From assembly GCA_029204225.1 (NCBI GenBank), contig CM055097.1, forward strand, positions 32,334,802 to 32,398,801: a stretch of 64,000 bases of DNA. The letters are read 5' to 3'. This DNA is from Diphasiastrum complanatum. Its lineage: Eukaryota; Streptophyta; Lycopodiopsida; Lycopodiales; Lycopodiaceae. Under the pieces are notes generated by a model. The model was not told where the DNA came from and ran no database searches. It saw only the letters and a list, made by a program, of their open reading frames with translations. This document shows, one piece after another, positions 20,846-30,999 of the stretch. The position numbers and the translations under genes are program-made. Each line of letters opens with the position of its first letter. Position 1 is the first letter of the stretch.

Positions 20846-21590
20846 AGAAGCATGTAGCTCCACCTCCCGTAAAATTGTTTAAGGGGGAAAAGAAAGATAG
20901 GAACTTGCAAGTGATAAGTTTATGGCTTAATGTATGAAAAAATACTTTGGCATGAATCAATTCCCTGAATGTGAAAAGTTGTTCACTATAACTACGTTCC
21001 TTGAAGGAAGAGCCTTAGTATGGTGGGATGACCTAGTTGCAAAAGGCAATCAACCTTGTACATGGGATGATTGTTGCATAGTTTTTTAGGGAATACTTCC
21101 TACCACTATTAGATGACTATGAACACTTTCAAAAGTTGAGTCATTTAAGAATGAATAAAGGTTTGGAACAATTTATTCAAGATTGTTACGAGTACCTAAA
21201 TCCACTTAATAGTGACATTCCACCAAAGGTACAAATGTTAATGTTTATTAATGGGTTACCAAAAGATTACCAAGTGGATGTTAGTAGGAACCATCCAGAA
21301 ACCCTAGAGGATGCTATTAGGGCTGCTTAAGTATTTTGATGACACACCTAAGCCATCTAGGAGTCACCAGCCTAAAGAAAGGTTTCCAATTTAAGAGGAA
21401 GGATAGGAAAGTTGTTAATGAAACACATCCCAATTCCAACAATCCTAAGAAAACCAAGAAAAACTCTAAAAACCATCAGGGTGGCAAAGATATAGCTGAA
21501 GCTCGTAAGAAGAATCAGTGCTTCAAGTGCAATGGCGAGGGCCACCTTGCACGAGATTGCATCAAAAAAACCAGCTTCTACCTCAGGTAA
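20846..21590 (+). pseudogene. Gypsy gag with zinc knuckle (broken)
   Basis: The plus strand reads, in shifting frames, APPPVKLFKGEKKDRNLQ, YLPLLDDYEHFQKLSHLRMN, KGLEQFIQDCYEYLN and PKVQMLMFINGLPKDYQVDV, the retrotrans_gag domain. After one frameshift a basic stretch and CFKCNGEGHLARDC (CX2CX4HX4C knuckle) follow at about 21520-21561. Several stops are present. The start of gag is missing at the junction with Copia copy A. Confidence 0.85.
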
Positions 21591-21689
21591 TCTATCTCAA
21601 AGTAATAAGGTGTATATATGTTTCCTTAGTTCTTTAGTTTTTGGACCTAATGACCTTATTTGTATTAAACTAGATAACCGTTAAGAATA

Positions 21690-22503
21690 TATATCCATTG
21701 TCACAGATGGATGACCTAATAGATTATCTTGGTGGTGCTAAGTACTTTACCAAAATAGATCTAAGATTGGGATACCATTAGATACACATTAGGGCAAAAG
21801 ATATACCAAAAATGGGTTTTTGAACTCGCTTTGGACACTACAGATTTTTGGTGTTGTCTTTTGGTCTAACCAATGCACCGATAGCTTTCCAATAGATGAG
21901 GAATGATTTGTTTAGTCCATATTTGGGAAGATTCGTAGTTGTATTCTTAGATGATATCTTAGTGTTCAGTAAGACTTTGGCGGAACATAAAGAGCATCTT
22001 AGGATTTTCCTGGACATCCTAAGAATGGAAAAGCTCTTTGCTAAATAGTCTAAGTGTGACTTATCTACTAAGGAATTGTCCTACTTGGGGAATAAGATTT
22101 CCAAACAAGGAGTGGAGATCGAGGCCGATCGTATCCAGAGGGTACTTGAATGGTCTATTCTTACCACAATTCAGAAAATCAAGTCTTCCTTGGGGTTTGT
22201 AGGATTTTTCAATCAGCATATTTCCCAATTTGCTCGATTGGCATTTCCTCTTACCCAGGCCTTGAAAGACTATAAGAAGCTAAGTCGAGGGCTAAGAGTC
22301 CACTAGTGGAGTGGGCGGAGGATATGAATAATTGTTTTTTATTTGCCTAGAAAAAGTGTCACTTCAGCACCAATACTAATAATTGGCGATCCTAATAAGA
22401 CTTTTGCGGTTAGGACTGATGCCAGTGATTATGCTGTTGGAGCTGTTTTGATGCAGGATGGACATCCTATTGCTTATGAAAGCAAGAAGACCCTTCAAAA
22501 ATA
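21690..22503 (+). pseudogene. Gypsy reverse transcriptase and RNase H start (broken)
   Basis: The plus strand from 21700 reads [34 protein letters not shown]-like blocks and [15 protein letters not shown] (catalytic [FY]xDD kept as FLDD). The connection region KLSYLGNKISKQGVEIEADR and FVGFFNQHISQFARLAFPLT follows. From 22345 SVTSAPILIIGDPNKTF and RTDASDYAVGAVLMQDG mark RNase H, which stops at KTLQK* near 22503. Several single-base stops and shifts are present. Order and strand fit the gag at 20846. Confidence 0.88.
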
Positions 22504-22504
22504 A

Positions 22505-23140
22505 GCACATGGGGGGCTATAGCTACTGAGGTGTCAGCTTTTCAGTGGTTGACAATTATCATCATCATGAGCAATCAATGACAAGATTCACCTTTTTGCA
22601 AGTGTCAAAAGTCTAGTGGTGGGTACAATAACAATCATGCAAAGGCAAAAGTGAAAAAGAGAGATCATAATCAGGTAAGAAAAGGTGACAAGAGAGGGGT
22701 TCACAAAATCCAAGACATGTGACAGTGAGGGGACAACATGTACATGAAGTGAAAAGCAATGTTGGAAGGGTGAAGAAATGGCAGATCAAAGTTAATTTTT
22801 TTACCCCACCCCTATAAAATGATGTGAAGAGCGTGCACAAAGCCCACCTTTTTTCTCTTTAAAGACTCTCTCATACCTCTAGAGCTCTTAGATTCTATAT
22901 CTACCTAGCCATCTCTTCCCATTCTTTGTGTGCAAGATCTACAAAGAGAGTTTTGTGTTTTGGTGACAAGATTTATGATGAGAGTCCACAATGTGAGGGT
23001 GGAGGCCACATTTAGTTTACGTGTGAAATTTTGTTGTTACCATTCATCTTTATATGGGGGAACTTTAGTAGAAGGCTATTTTTGAGGGTTGGGTTGAAGA
23101 ATTTTGGTTTTGGTGTGTTGCTACAGTTGGGTATCACTTG
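22505..23140. other. Unassigned segment inside the Gypsy relic
   Basis: About 640 bases separate the truncated RNase H from the integrase tail. No coding similarity was seen. It has a TATAAAA at 22806 followed by CT-rich sequence (CTCTCTCATACCTCTAGAG), which looks like an LTR promoter, so it may be a solo LTR or a piece of another element that replaced most of the integrase. The ends were not resolved. Confidence 0.4.
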
Positions 23141-23147
23141 TGAGTAG

Positions 23148-23394
23148 CAAAAAAGCTTGTCGCAAGGCTTGGCATGATCGTCGATTACATAAGAAGGATT
23201 TGAAGGAAGGAGACGTATAAAACAAAATTGATCAAGAGAAGTTTGAAATATAATAGGTGAAGGACCATATAAAGTCAAAGAGATAATATCTTATGGATCA
23301 GTGGTCTTGGAACACCTAGAGGATAAAATTTTTGACACTCATGTGAATGGCAGCCGATTATGCAAGTTTTGGCATCCTAATCCCCTAGCTTGAT
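23148..23394 (+). pseudogene. Gypsy integrase C-terminal tail
   Basis: The plus strand reads RKAWHDRRLHKKDLKEGDV, then GPYKVKEIISYGSVVLEHLE, then THVNGSRLCKFWHPN and a stop. This is the usual end of Gypsy integrases (GPY motif and NGSRLK). One stop and a frame change occur in between. It lies 640 bases after the RNase H fragment on the same strand, so it probably belongs to the same element with the integrase core missing. Confidence 0.75.
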
Positions 23395-24041
23395 AAAAGA
23401 TTTGATCATTTTACTTTACTTGTTTTACAATTTTGTTGTTTTGATTGGTTATTTTTATCCTTTTTGGAAAAAAAATGATGAGTTTTTTAAAAAAACGTAG
23501 AAGTCATTAGATCAAAAAAAAGAGGAAGAAAAATATTTTCAGACATCAATTTTTGAGGCAAAACTGACTTAAAAATCACTATTTGAGTCAGATCTTGAAC
23601 AAACAGTCATATGAACCTTCCCCGAGTTGCCAGTTGACACATCTAGCTCATATCTACCTATATTGAGCTGGTGAAAGTTGGTTCATAGAAAAAGTACATG
23701 TTATGTTGTTAGGCCATTGTTCAAAGCTATGTAATTTTGGAAACCTTTGCCGAGCATCATGCGCTCAAATTGACCCTTCGTCGACCTGACAAATGGATTC
23801 AGAATACCAAAATTAGGTTGGACAAAGGTTGAAACCCTGAAGATTTTCATTAAATACACTACCTAGGTGAAGGATGCACCTAGGTGAGGGTTGAACCTTT
23901 GCTAGATCTACAGAACCTTTGTTGAGCTACCTTATTAGCCAAGAATCTTTGTTGAGAATTCTAGAAGCTATTTCCATAGTACTGCATTCAGAAATGATAA
24001 GCCCAACAAGTACTTTGTCTAATAGACCCTCCAAATTAGCC

Positions 24042-24049
24042 TATAAAAG
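24042..24049 (+). promoter_or_regulatory. TATA box upstream of the 24197 ORF
   Basis: TATAAAAG (in AGCCTATAAAAGGGC) lies 155 bases before an ATG, with a CT-rich leader between them (TTCTCCCAACC, CTTCCTCCCAAC). The spacing suits a plant polymerase II promoter with a short 5' UTR. Confidence 0.45.
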
Positions 24050-24196
24050 GGCTGATTTCTAATTAATTTCTCAGTTGTGCTAGCGAAGCTCTTGTGAATT
24101 TTTCTCCCAACCGAACTTCCTCCCAACTTTCACACAGCTCTCTGATACAGTTTCAAGCCTTCCACTCTTTGCTTTTATCAGTTCCTATTTACCATC

Positions 24197-24775
24197 ATGT
24201 CGTCTACTGAATCTGATACATCTGTTTCACCCCGATTAGTTGTTATACGTGATCTTTCGACCTCAACGGACGTCATGGCGCTTCAAAGTGAAATCAACTA
24301 TCTATTTAGGAGACTTATCGCCAATCTTTGTCCGACTTCCAAGGCATATTTGATTTATTCAAATGTAGAGTGTCCTCGGAATTGGCCAAGGCAAAAGCGA
24401 TTATCAAAGGTTATGCTTCTTGGTTTCCAAGGGAGGCTTGAACTTGGGACCAAAGAAACTTTGGATGCCAAGCTAACCAACTAGGCCAATCTCTTTGGGT
24501 TTATCAAAGGTTATGAACAAGCAGCGGTCAATATTCTTCAGACATCTCCTCAAATCCCAATGCCGATCATGCCAGCTTTTTTGCGACCAGATCAAGATCA
24601 AGGGCAAGATGACCAGGGTATAGGATAGATGGAGGGACATCAGCTAGTGGACCCACCAAAAACAGAAGCAGGGCCTTCTACTTCTATGGTTGTACCACAT
24701 TTCAGAGGCCAGTCACCATCGAAGAGCAGATACAAAATTTTTTACAACAACATCCGCATGAATCCCAAACTCTAA
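24197..24775 (+). pseudogene. Unrecognised ORF interrupted by two in-frame TAG codons
   Basis: Starts MSSTESDTSVSPRLVVIRD and runs 95 codons to a TAG at 24482. The same frame then continues (ANLFGFIKGYEQAAV, PIMPAFLRPDQDQGQDDQ) to another TAG near 24627, and on to NNIRMNPKL with TAA near 24775. Total about 192 codons. I do not recognise the family. The late part is rich in Pro, Asp and Gln, as in retroelement gag linkers. A TATA box and CT-rich leader precede it. Most likely a decayed gag-like gene; a read-through gene is possible but less likely. Confidence 0.45.
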
Positions 24776-24789
24776 TGTCCATATTCAAT

Positions 24790-25555
24790 ACTCATAAAAT
24801 AAAATTCAACCATGGTTATCACAAGAATTTTTGCTCTTTAATACCTATACTTGTAATATATATTTGGATTAAGGATGTGCTATAGCTAAGCTATGACAAA
24901 TACTTGTATGTTTATTTCTATTTAAAATCTTTCTCAAAATTGTTCAGACATGAATTGATATATCATGATTGAGTTTGGTGTGATAAAAGGCTCAAAAACC
25001 AAAAGCATTCACAACATTGTAGTAACTAAAATGAGAAAAATTACACTAATATGGTGATTACCCTAATCTTTGACTGTAGATGATGAAGTTAATTAGAACT
25101 TAGTTTATATAGCCTCTGGTAACTTAAATGAAGCGAAATTCAAATTTTACTTCTAGTACAAGGAAGTCATACAATTGTGCTATGGTAACCCTCCAAATGT
25201 GGCCACAAATGTAGCATTAATTATAGCTCAATGTAGTAAAACTTGTTAAATTTATAAAACAAAGATGATAGGGATTGTTTATAGTAAAATCAATATATCG
25301 TAGGATATAATATCTACTTGACTATTCACAAAGTCTATTTATACATTTGTATATGAATATTCACTTAATCTGGGATAATCATGCATTGTCCACATTAAAA
25401 CTACACTAATAATGAAGTTTTCTGTGTTGTATAGGTCTCGAAAAGTCATAAGCATGATAATGCTCCAAAGAATGCACTCAACCAAAGACACCAGCTACAC
25501 ATTCATGTTCTTGGCCTTATACTTTCTTGGAATTAATAAATCTAATAACAAGTGT
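24790..25555. other. Spacer, nothing recognised
   Basis: Very AT-rich sequence without a coding frame longer than a few dozen codons on either strand. No terminal repeats or known motifs seen. Confidence 0.5.
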
Positions 25556-25947
25556 CCTATTTTTATACTCAACCATGGAAGAATATTGTAATTAACGAAC
25601 ACAATTGGCCATGTGGACTAAATTGAGACTTCTACACTAAAAGGATTTACGCCATCCATTGCAATACCAGATCTTAAATTATGAGGTTCATTGTTTCAGC
25701 TCAGACATTTATCTTCAATATGTTTCCATGTACGTGAGTCACTTGGTACTCACATCACCTCATTTGTGGATTGATTTTTGAGACACCAATCCACTAATCT
25801 TGCCAAGGACTTGCATTGAAACAAACAATGCAATTGTGGGATAATTGGAAAATGATGTAACACTTTTCTTGGCAAATTATCTCTTTTAATGCCATCTCGA
25901 TAAGGTGAGAAATTACACATTGGGTTGAACACTAAATTTTTTATCAT
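25556..25947 (-). pseudogene. CACTA TNP2 transposase fragment
   Basis: The minus strand reads DNLPRKVLHHFPIIPQLHCLFQCKSLARLVDW and then, left of a stop, the NLRSGIAMDGVNPF-like block and a CCATGG near 25575. It matches, segment by segment, the plus-strand TNP2 gene at 31855-32160 (for example KVLRHFSIIPRLQRLFRCKT and MDGVNPFS). It is therefore a second, partial copy of the same CACTA family in opposite orientation. It is abruptly joined at 25947 to the unclassified transposase fragment. Confidence 0.85.
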
Positions 25948-26215
25948 CTGTATCTGAAATTTTGTTCATCAAAGTGACACTCGCACGTTCCAACTTCTGA
26001 CCCTTGATGATTTCAGATTCATCCAATTTTATTACAATAATGATCTTTCCATTTACTTGATGTTTGTCTAGTTTATAGAATCGAATAATGTATTTTAGAA
26101 CATTTTCAATATCAAGGAAAATATTATTGCAATCGTTGTAATTGAGCTCACCATATTCTGATTTGTATAAGTCAGTTATATGAAGTGGTTGGCCAACTAC
26201 TTTGAACACCGTCAT
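25913..26215 (-). pseudogene. Fragment of an unclassified transposase-like protein (copy 1)
   Basis: The minus strand reads a 100-residue frame with YNDCNNIFLDIENVLKYIIR, then GKIIIVIKLDESEIIKGQKL and ERASVTLMN. It is clearly related to the minus-strand frame at 59731-60060 (KIIIVLKLDESEIVKGQKM, ERVSITLMN). The hydrophobic strand ending in LDESE looks like the first acidic residue of an RNase-H-fold (DDE) nuclease, but I cannot name the family. It ends within the CACTA fragment, so it was truncated by rearrangement. Confidence 0.55.
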
Positions 26216-26274
26216 TATAAAAATTTCTAGCTAATCTTACCCAATATGGACATCAGTAAATGATAACTTTGGCC

Positions 26275-27290
26275 TCATAGACTTGGTCATTTGAATTACG
26301 TATTTGTATCAAATATGTTTAAATATTCTATTGTGCTTGATCTCGACTATCTAATCAGAAAAGTCAGATTACCTGTATGCCAAGATTGCATTGTCGGAAA
26401 GCAAGCTAGAAAACCTTTTAAATCAAGCCATAAGCATGTAGCTAAAGATCTGTTAGACATTGTATATACGTACATATGTGGCCTAATGCAGAATTTGTCA
26501 TTGAAAGATGCCAAGTATTTCATCACCTTTATAGATGAATAAGTTGAATCAACCAAGTATATGCTTGCTCATGCATCCCTACCCAAACGTTTCTAGGCTG
26601 GAGCTAGCGGCTTACATTCAGAACGGATGTTTGACTAAAGCCCTCTTAGATAAAACACCTTACGAAGTTTGAAAATGTTCCAAACCATCAATAAAGAACC
26701 TCAAAGTATTCGGTTGTATCACCTACGCATAGATCCTGAAAGAGACAAGGAAAATTGGACTTCCAAAGTCTCAAATCCATCAAGATTTGTTATGCTTCTT
26801 CATATAAAGCATACAAGTTGTATGATTTTGATACCTAGAAGATAATCTTTGGTAGAAGAGTCTGTCCCTTCTTCCTTTTCCAGCCTATAGTTTTTATAGA
26901 AGCACATCACCAGGAAAGCCTATAGACCTGTGTTTGACAAAAAGACCTATTGATTTGATCCCGAATTGCGTATGTCATGTAGTAGCTAGTTTGGATAAGG
27001 AGTCATGTATGCTCATGCATCAGGGACAAATCAACTTAAAAGGCAAGAGCAAAGTTCCTGATGAATCATCGAATGCTCCTATCATTGACACGACAATTTG
27101 AGCCTCAGGATCAAACATGTCGATAGTCGGACAACTATTCAATAGCGAATCCGAAGAAGACGTTGCTGCTACTCAAGAGCAATAAAACCAAGGCCACCTC
27201 CACAAAGATTAGCCAAAGGACGCACGCAACCTACAAAGTACATTGATGAGTTTTCCTATTATCTAATTTAGAAACCGACTATTGTCTTAG
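26275..27290 (+). pseudogene. Copia GAG-pre-integrase and integrase remnants
   Basis: The plus strand reads RLPVCQDCIVGKQARKPFK (GAG-pre-integrase CxxC), KDLLDIVYTYICGLMQ and KYFITFIDE (start of integrase core with its acidic residues). The rest of the core is then missing. The next readable parts are LAHASLPKRF and later NKEPQS / VFGCI-type blocks around 26690-26730, the core end and C-terminal region. It is full of stops. It lies on the opposite strand to the Copia LTR that starts at about 27287, so it is a separate, older fragment. Confidence 0.75.
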
Positions 27291-28226
27291 AGGCCAAACA
27301 ACTAAGCATCGAAAATTATCAGACAAATAATTAGTTGTGAAGAGCTCCAGAAGATGCATACATTTTGAGATGAAGCTGAACGCAATAAAAAATAGTATTG
27401 ATTCAAAATGAAATAGAAGTAAAGGAGTACAATAAGTTGCGGATCGAAGCCCCGTACTCTATGCTCTCTCTGAGTGGCTAAAATGAAAGTCTGAATGAAT
27501 GTGCAATGCTGATAAGCAGTTTTGCAATAGCAATGTCTAAAACAACTCTAAGAAGTGAGCTAGAATGCTCAGGAGTGTTCAAGCTCACATGCTTGAGAGA
27601 GAGAGAGAGAGCTAACTAATCCAATGCTTCTGATAATTTTGATTTTCAATGAATGAAACTGTATGAATATGAAAAACTATTTATACTAAGTAATTAGGTC
27701 ATCAATACCGATCGCCAATTGGTTGGTGATCCGTTGGCATCCATCTGGTCCTTGTCATTGATTGCTGATAAGCGGTGAAATTGGTCGTAAACGTTTTGTC
27801 TGCATAAATGAACCAAAATTGTAGCTATGCAGAAATGAACTAAAACAGCCACAGAGACGACACTGTCGGATTTTTTGCAAAAAAAGACGAAAAAGAAGAA
27901 GGTGCCCTTAAATCTCATTTAGGATTGCCCCACACTTTGCCAAAGTCATTTTCTTAATATTTGAGGCTCTCTGGGAAAAGCGAAAAATACGACACTGTGA
28001 TTTTACACGAGATTTATGTCAGGCAAAAAATGCGAAAAAGGCGACACTACCGGATTTCTGACAGGCGAAAAAGGAGACACTGTCGTAAACTCTGTGTAAT
28101 TCTGCAGACTGTGTAAAAACACTTGTAAAATCAGAGACTGTGTAAAGACACGAGAAAATCCGCAAAACTGGATTAAACAATGGATGAAATCGATTAGTTG
28201 ATTGGTAGAAGGAGAATAATCCAACA
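27287..28226 (-). repeat. 3' LTR remnant of the nested Copia element
   Basis: About 940 bases that align with 39830-40765 in the same orientation (GCATCGAAAATTAT, GCTGATAAGCAG, GGAGTGTTCAAGCTC, CGACACTGTCG blocks). The right end is TCCAACA at 28220-28226, the same terminus as the partner LTR. About 230 bases present in the partner (39602-39830) are missing on the left. It contains a minus-strand TATAAATA at 27678-27685 and a (GA)8 run at 27595-27610. Confidence 0.85.
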
Positions 28227-28373
28227 CTCCCCTTTAATCTGAATCCTTGAATGCCTTGAGCTTCAAACTTAGTTCTACACAAAATCTTCTGTGTGACTCC
28301 AAACTTAATGCTTTAGTAAACACGTTGATACTCTAGAAGTCGAGCTTCTTGTTGAGATCACTCTCAACATGCT
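28227..28373 (-). pseudogene. Copia RNase H tail and polypurine tract
   Basis: On the minus strand this reads NVFTKALSLESHRRFC and CVELSLKLKAFKDSD then stop, the standard end of Copia pol, with one internal stop. It is followed by ATTAAAGGGGAG, a polypurine tract that abuts the LTR start TGTTGGA. It is cut at 28373/28374, where the CACTA terminus begins. Confidence 0.85.
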
Positions 28374-28990
28374 CACAACAACACCCGCGACGATTTGCGA
28401 CGTGGTTTGTGACGTGAATTGCGAGCTTAATTTTTTTTTAATTCGTCACAGATGTCGAAAAAACATGTCGCTATAAGGTCGTCGGATTCCGACGACTTTA
28501 AAACACGTCGCAGTCCGACAGGCACAACGTGCTGGATTCCGAATGTAAAAATTTTGATGACGGAAACACGTTCTGACATGGACGTCGCAATGCGACGTCT
28601 GACGTGGACGTTGCATGGCAACGTCTGACGTGGACATCGCAATGCGACGTCTGACGTGGACGTTGCATGGCAACGTCTGACGTGGACATCGCATGGCGAT
28701 GTCTGATGTGGACGTCGCATTGCGACGTCCAAAGATGTCGCAAACGTTCTGACGTGTATGTCGTATTGCGACGTCCCAAAACCCCACCGGATTTTGACGT
28801 CTGTAAACACATAATGATGGTAAAATTTTCCCGACAGATGTCCGACGCCCATCCGACGTACAATTGGACGTCGGAATCCGACGTCCCGAAAAGTTGTCAG
28901 AATCCGACGTCTGTTAACAGAATGATCAAAAAGAATGTCCGACGTGTGTCCGACGTCTATCCGACGCATTAGGATGTCGGAATCCGACAT
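28374..28990. repeat. CACTA subterminal repeat region with 26-bp palindromic array
   Basis: Dense in GCGACGT / TCCGACGT motifs. From 28570 to 28729 six units of 26 bases follow one another, each built around a dyad of the type GACGTCGCAATGCGACGTC. The six palindromes sit at 28581, 28607, 28633, 28659, 28685 and 28711 (19 bases each). From 28830 onward single TCCGACG / GGACGTCGGAATCCGACGTC blocks continue. Such subterminal repeats are where the TNP1/TNPA-type protein binds in known CACTA elements. Confidence 0.85.
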
Positions 28991-29540
28991 CCTAAATTAG
29001 GTAAAAATAAATAAAAAAATACGTAAAAATAGTGCGCGCATTTTTATCAGGCTGTTCTTGGAGTTGAGTTCTTGGAGAAGCGATGTTCGTGAATTGTTTT
29101 TAAAACAATATTTTTGAGTTGCATTCAACATTTGGATCAAACAACAAACTAAGCATAAGGTACTTTTCATTCTTAAACTACTTTTCGTTTTATATTTTAT
29201 TGCATTACTTCATGTCCATTATGAATGACAATACTTTATTGCATTGCTTTGTGCACATCATAAATTTCATTTAGATTTTTATATATGATATTGATTGTTG
29301 TTTTGAAATCCGACATTGCACATGGTCTTAATTTCTTAGTTGGTTATTACGTCAATCCACATCCTAATTTTGACATTGCAATTTTTGAAAAAAGAACATT
29401 GCACATATAAAAGCAATGGCAATTTAGCACAATCATTTGCAATAATAATATTTTCATAATATGAATCAATGTATTACAAAATTGGTGCTTTAATGTCGCA
29501 CGAGTATTTCTAGAACTAACAACAACTAATTTTTATAAAC
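28991..29540. other. Spacer between CACTA subterminal array and TNP1-like gene
   Basis: AT-rich, no open frame of note. The position suggests 3' flank or UTR of the minus-strand gene that ends to its right. Confidence 0.45.
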
Positions 29541-29599
29541 CTAATCTACTCGTCGTCGTCGTGACGTCCAGTCTGCATGAACACAAACAAACAAACTAC

Positions 29600-30540
29600 A
29601 TTAATATTTAATGCTTGATCGTATTAAACTAAATAAAATTGACGTCATGATATAAACCACATTAGTATGAATACAAAAACTAGTTCTTATATTTGGAGGA
29701 TGACCCTCGCTCTTTAGTTTGTCGACTAATGCATTGTACGATTCCCTGTACGCATATTCGTATTTCTCCTTAGTTGGCAGACGTCCATAGTCCACCAACT
29801 ATCCATGCATTCAATTTAAGTTGAAATTAATTTAGGGCTATGTTGAGGCAGCTAGTCACAATGCATATTAGGGAAATAAAAGCATATGAAATCAAAGATA
29901 AACTATAAGAGTAGCGTAAGTTCACTTACCATGCTTGCTTGCACCCGTCTTTTCGCTCAAGCCCAACCTAGAATTGCCTATCTTATGCATCCTAGCAACC
30001 ACAGCATCTTTCTAAATCTTGTATTTATCTGGTGTTCGTTCATCCGCTTTTACACGGTTCCAATCATTTCTTGAACACCAGGAGGGCTTGGATTGCCCAT
30101 CCCTATAAGCTCATCGTGCCATATCACGACGATGCCTAATCCATAAGCTCATATGCTTATGAATTTTCTTCTCCTCAAATTCCTCTTCTTGTTGGAATTC
30201 GTCACAAAGGGTACCAATAACCTGTCGTTTATTGGCGGCAGGTTGTTCGGACCATTTACTGAATAATCTGTCACCAAAATGGTGTTGGCATAAAGAATAG
30301 AGTCGGTGCAAAACCACCCTCCCTTTTCTATTGGCAATTATATTGCCTTGAGGATCCACGCCATAATAAGGATTTGTGGATGACTCTTCGGTGGGGGCGG
30401 GAGCCGTGGCTGCTTGTGAGGAACCACCCTCATCTTGGCTAAGCATACTTTGCAGTTGTGTTTTCTGCTCAGGAGTTAATGATTCATATAAATTTTTTAC
30501 AAAGTCTCCCGAGCTTCCACCACTGCCTGACCCCGACATG
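29600..30540 (-). pseudogene. CACTA TNP1-like accessory protein gene (probably damaged)
   Basis: The first exon runs from MSGSGSGGSSGDFVKNLYES at 30540 down to about 30111 (a longer frame opens at 30653). It has a Gly/Ser start, SLTPEQKTQLQSMLSQDE, then a conserved part with RKGRVVLHRLYSLCQHHFGD and KRQVIGTLCDEFQQEEEFEE. Another piece (29798-29601) reads GRLPTKEKYEYAYRESYNALV, typical of the Plant_transposase (Ptta/En/Spm) proteins. A splice-donor-like CATG|GTAAGTGAAC is near 29930. Stops in the segment between suggest damage. It lies head to head with TNP2, as in known CACTA elements. Its probable role is binding the subterminal repeats. Confidence 0.65.
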
Positions 30541-30999
30541 ATTACTACATTCATAAATATACAATACATTACAATAAACTCTAATATATTGAAATGAAGT
30601 AGAAAAGAAAATTGATTACAGAACTTTAATGCATATTGGAGTGAGACTTTCATACTTGTGTTAACAAAAGAAGAGAGATATGTATGTAGAGCTCAAGCCT
30701 ACACCAAGATGCAAAAGAATCATATCAGCGACAATGTATAAGAATAGTACTATCTAAAAATTAAAACATTAGAATCATACAATAATTTTATGCTATTTGT
30801 ATTTTGTGCATATATGCAGTTTATCACAACGAGATGAATTACATTCAGATCAGTCTAGCGATGAAGACACTACTCAAGTTAACAGGGTAAGTAATAAACA
30901 TGCATGTTTTCTTGTTCATAAAAACTTTGTTATTTTAAGTTACAATATTGTGCTACAGTAACATGTACTTGATTTTTGTTTCTCGTAGAGAAATTATTT

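Noticed and set aside
20846-20870. Right-hand target-site duplication for copy A matching AATCT
   Set aside because: The LTR end is missing here and the following bases (AGAAGC) do not match the left flank.
28427-28990. Overlapping open frames of 101-187 codons with RRP/ATSTSDV repeats
   Set aside because: They follow the 26-bp CACTA subterminal repeat and are open in several frames at once, so they are repeat by-products.
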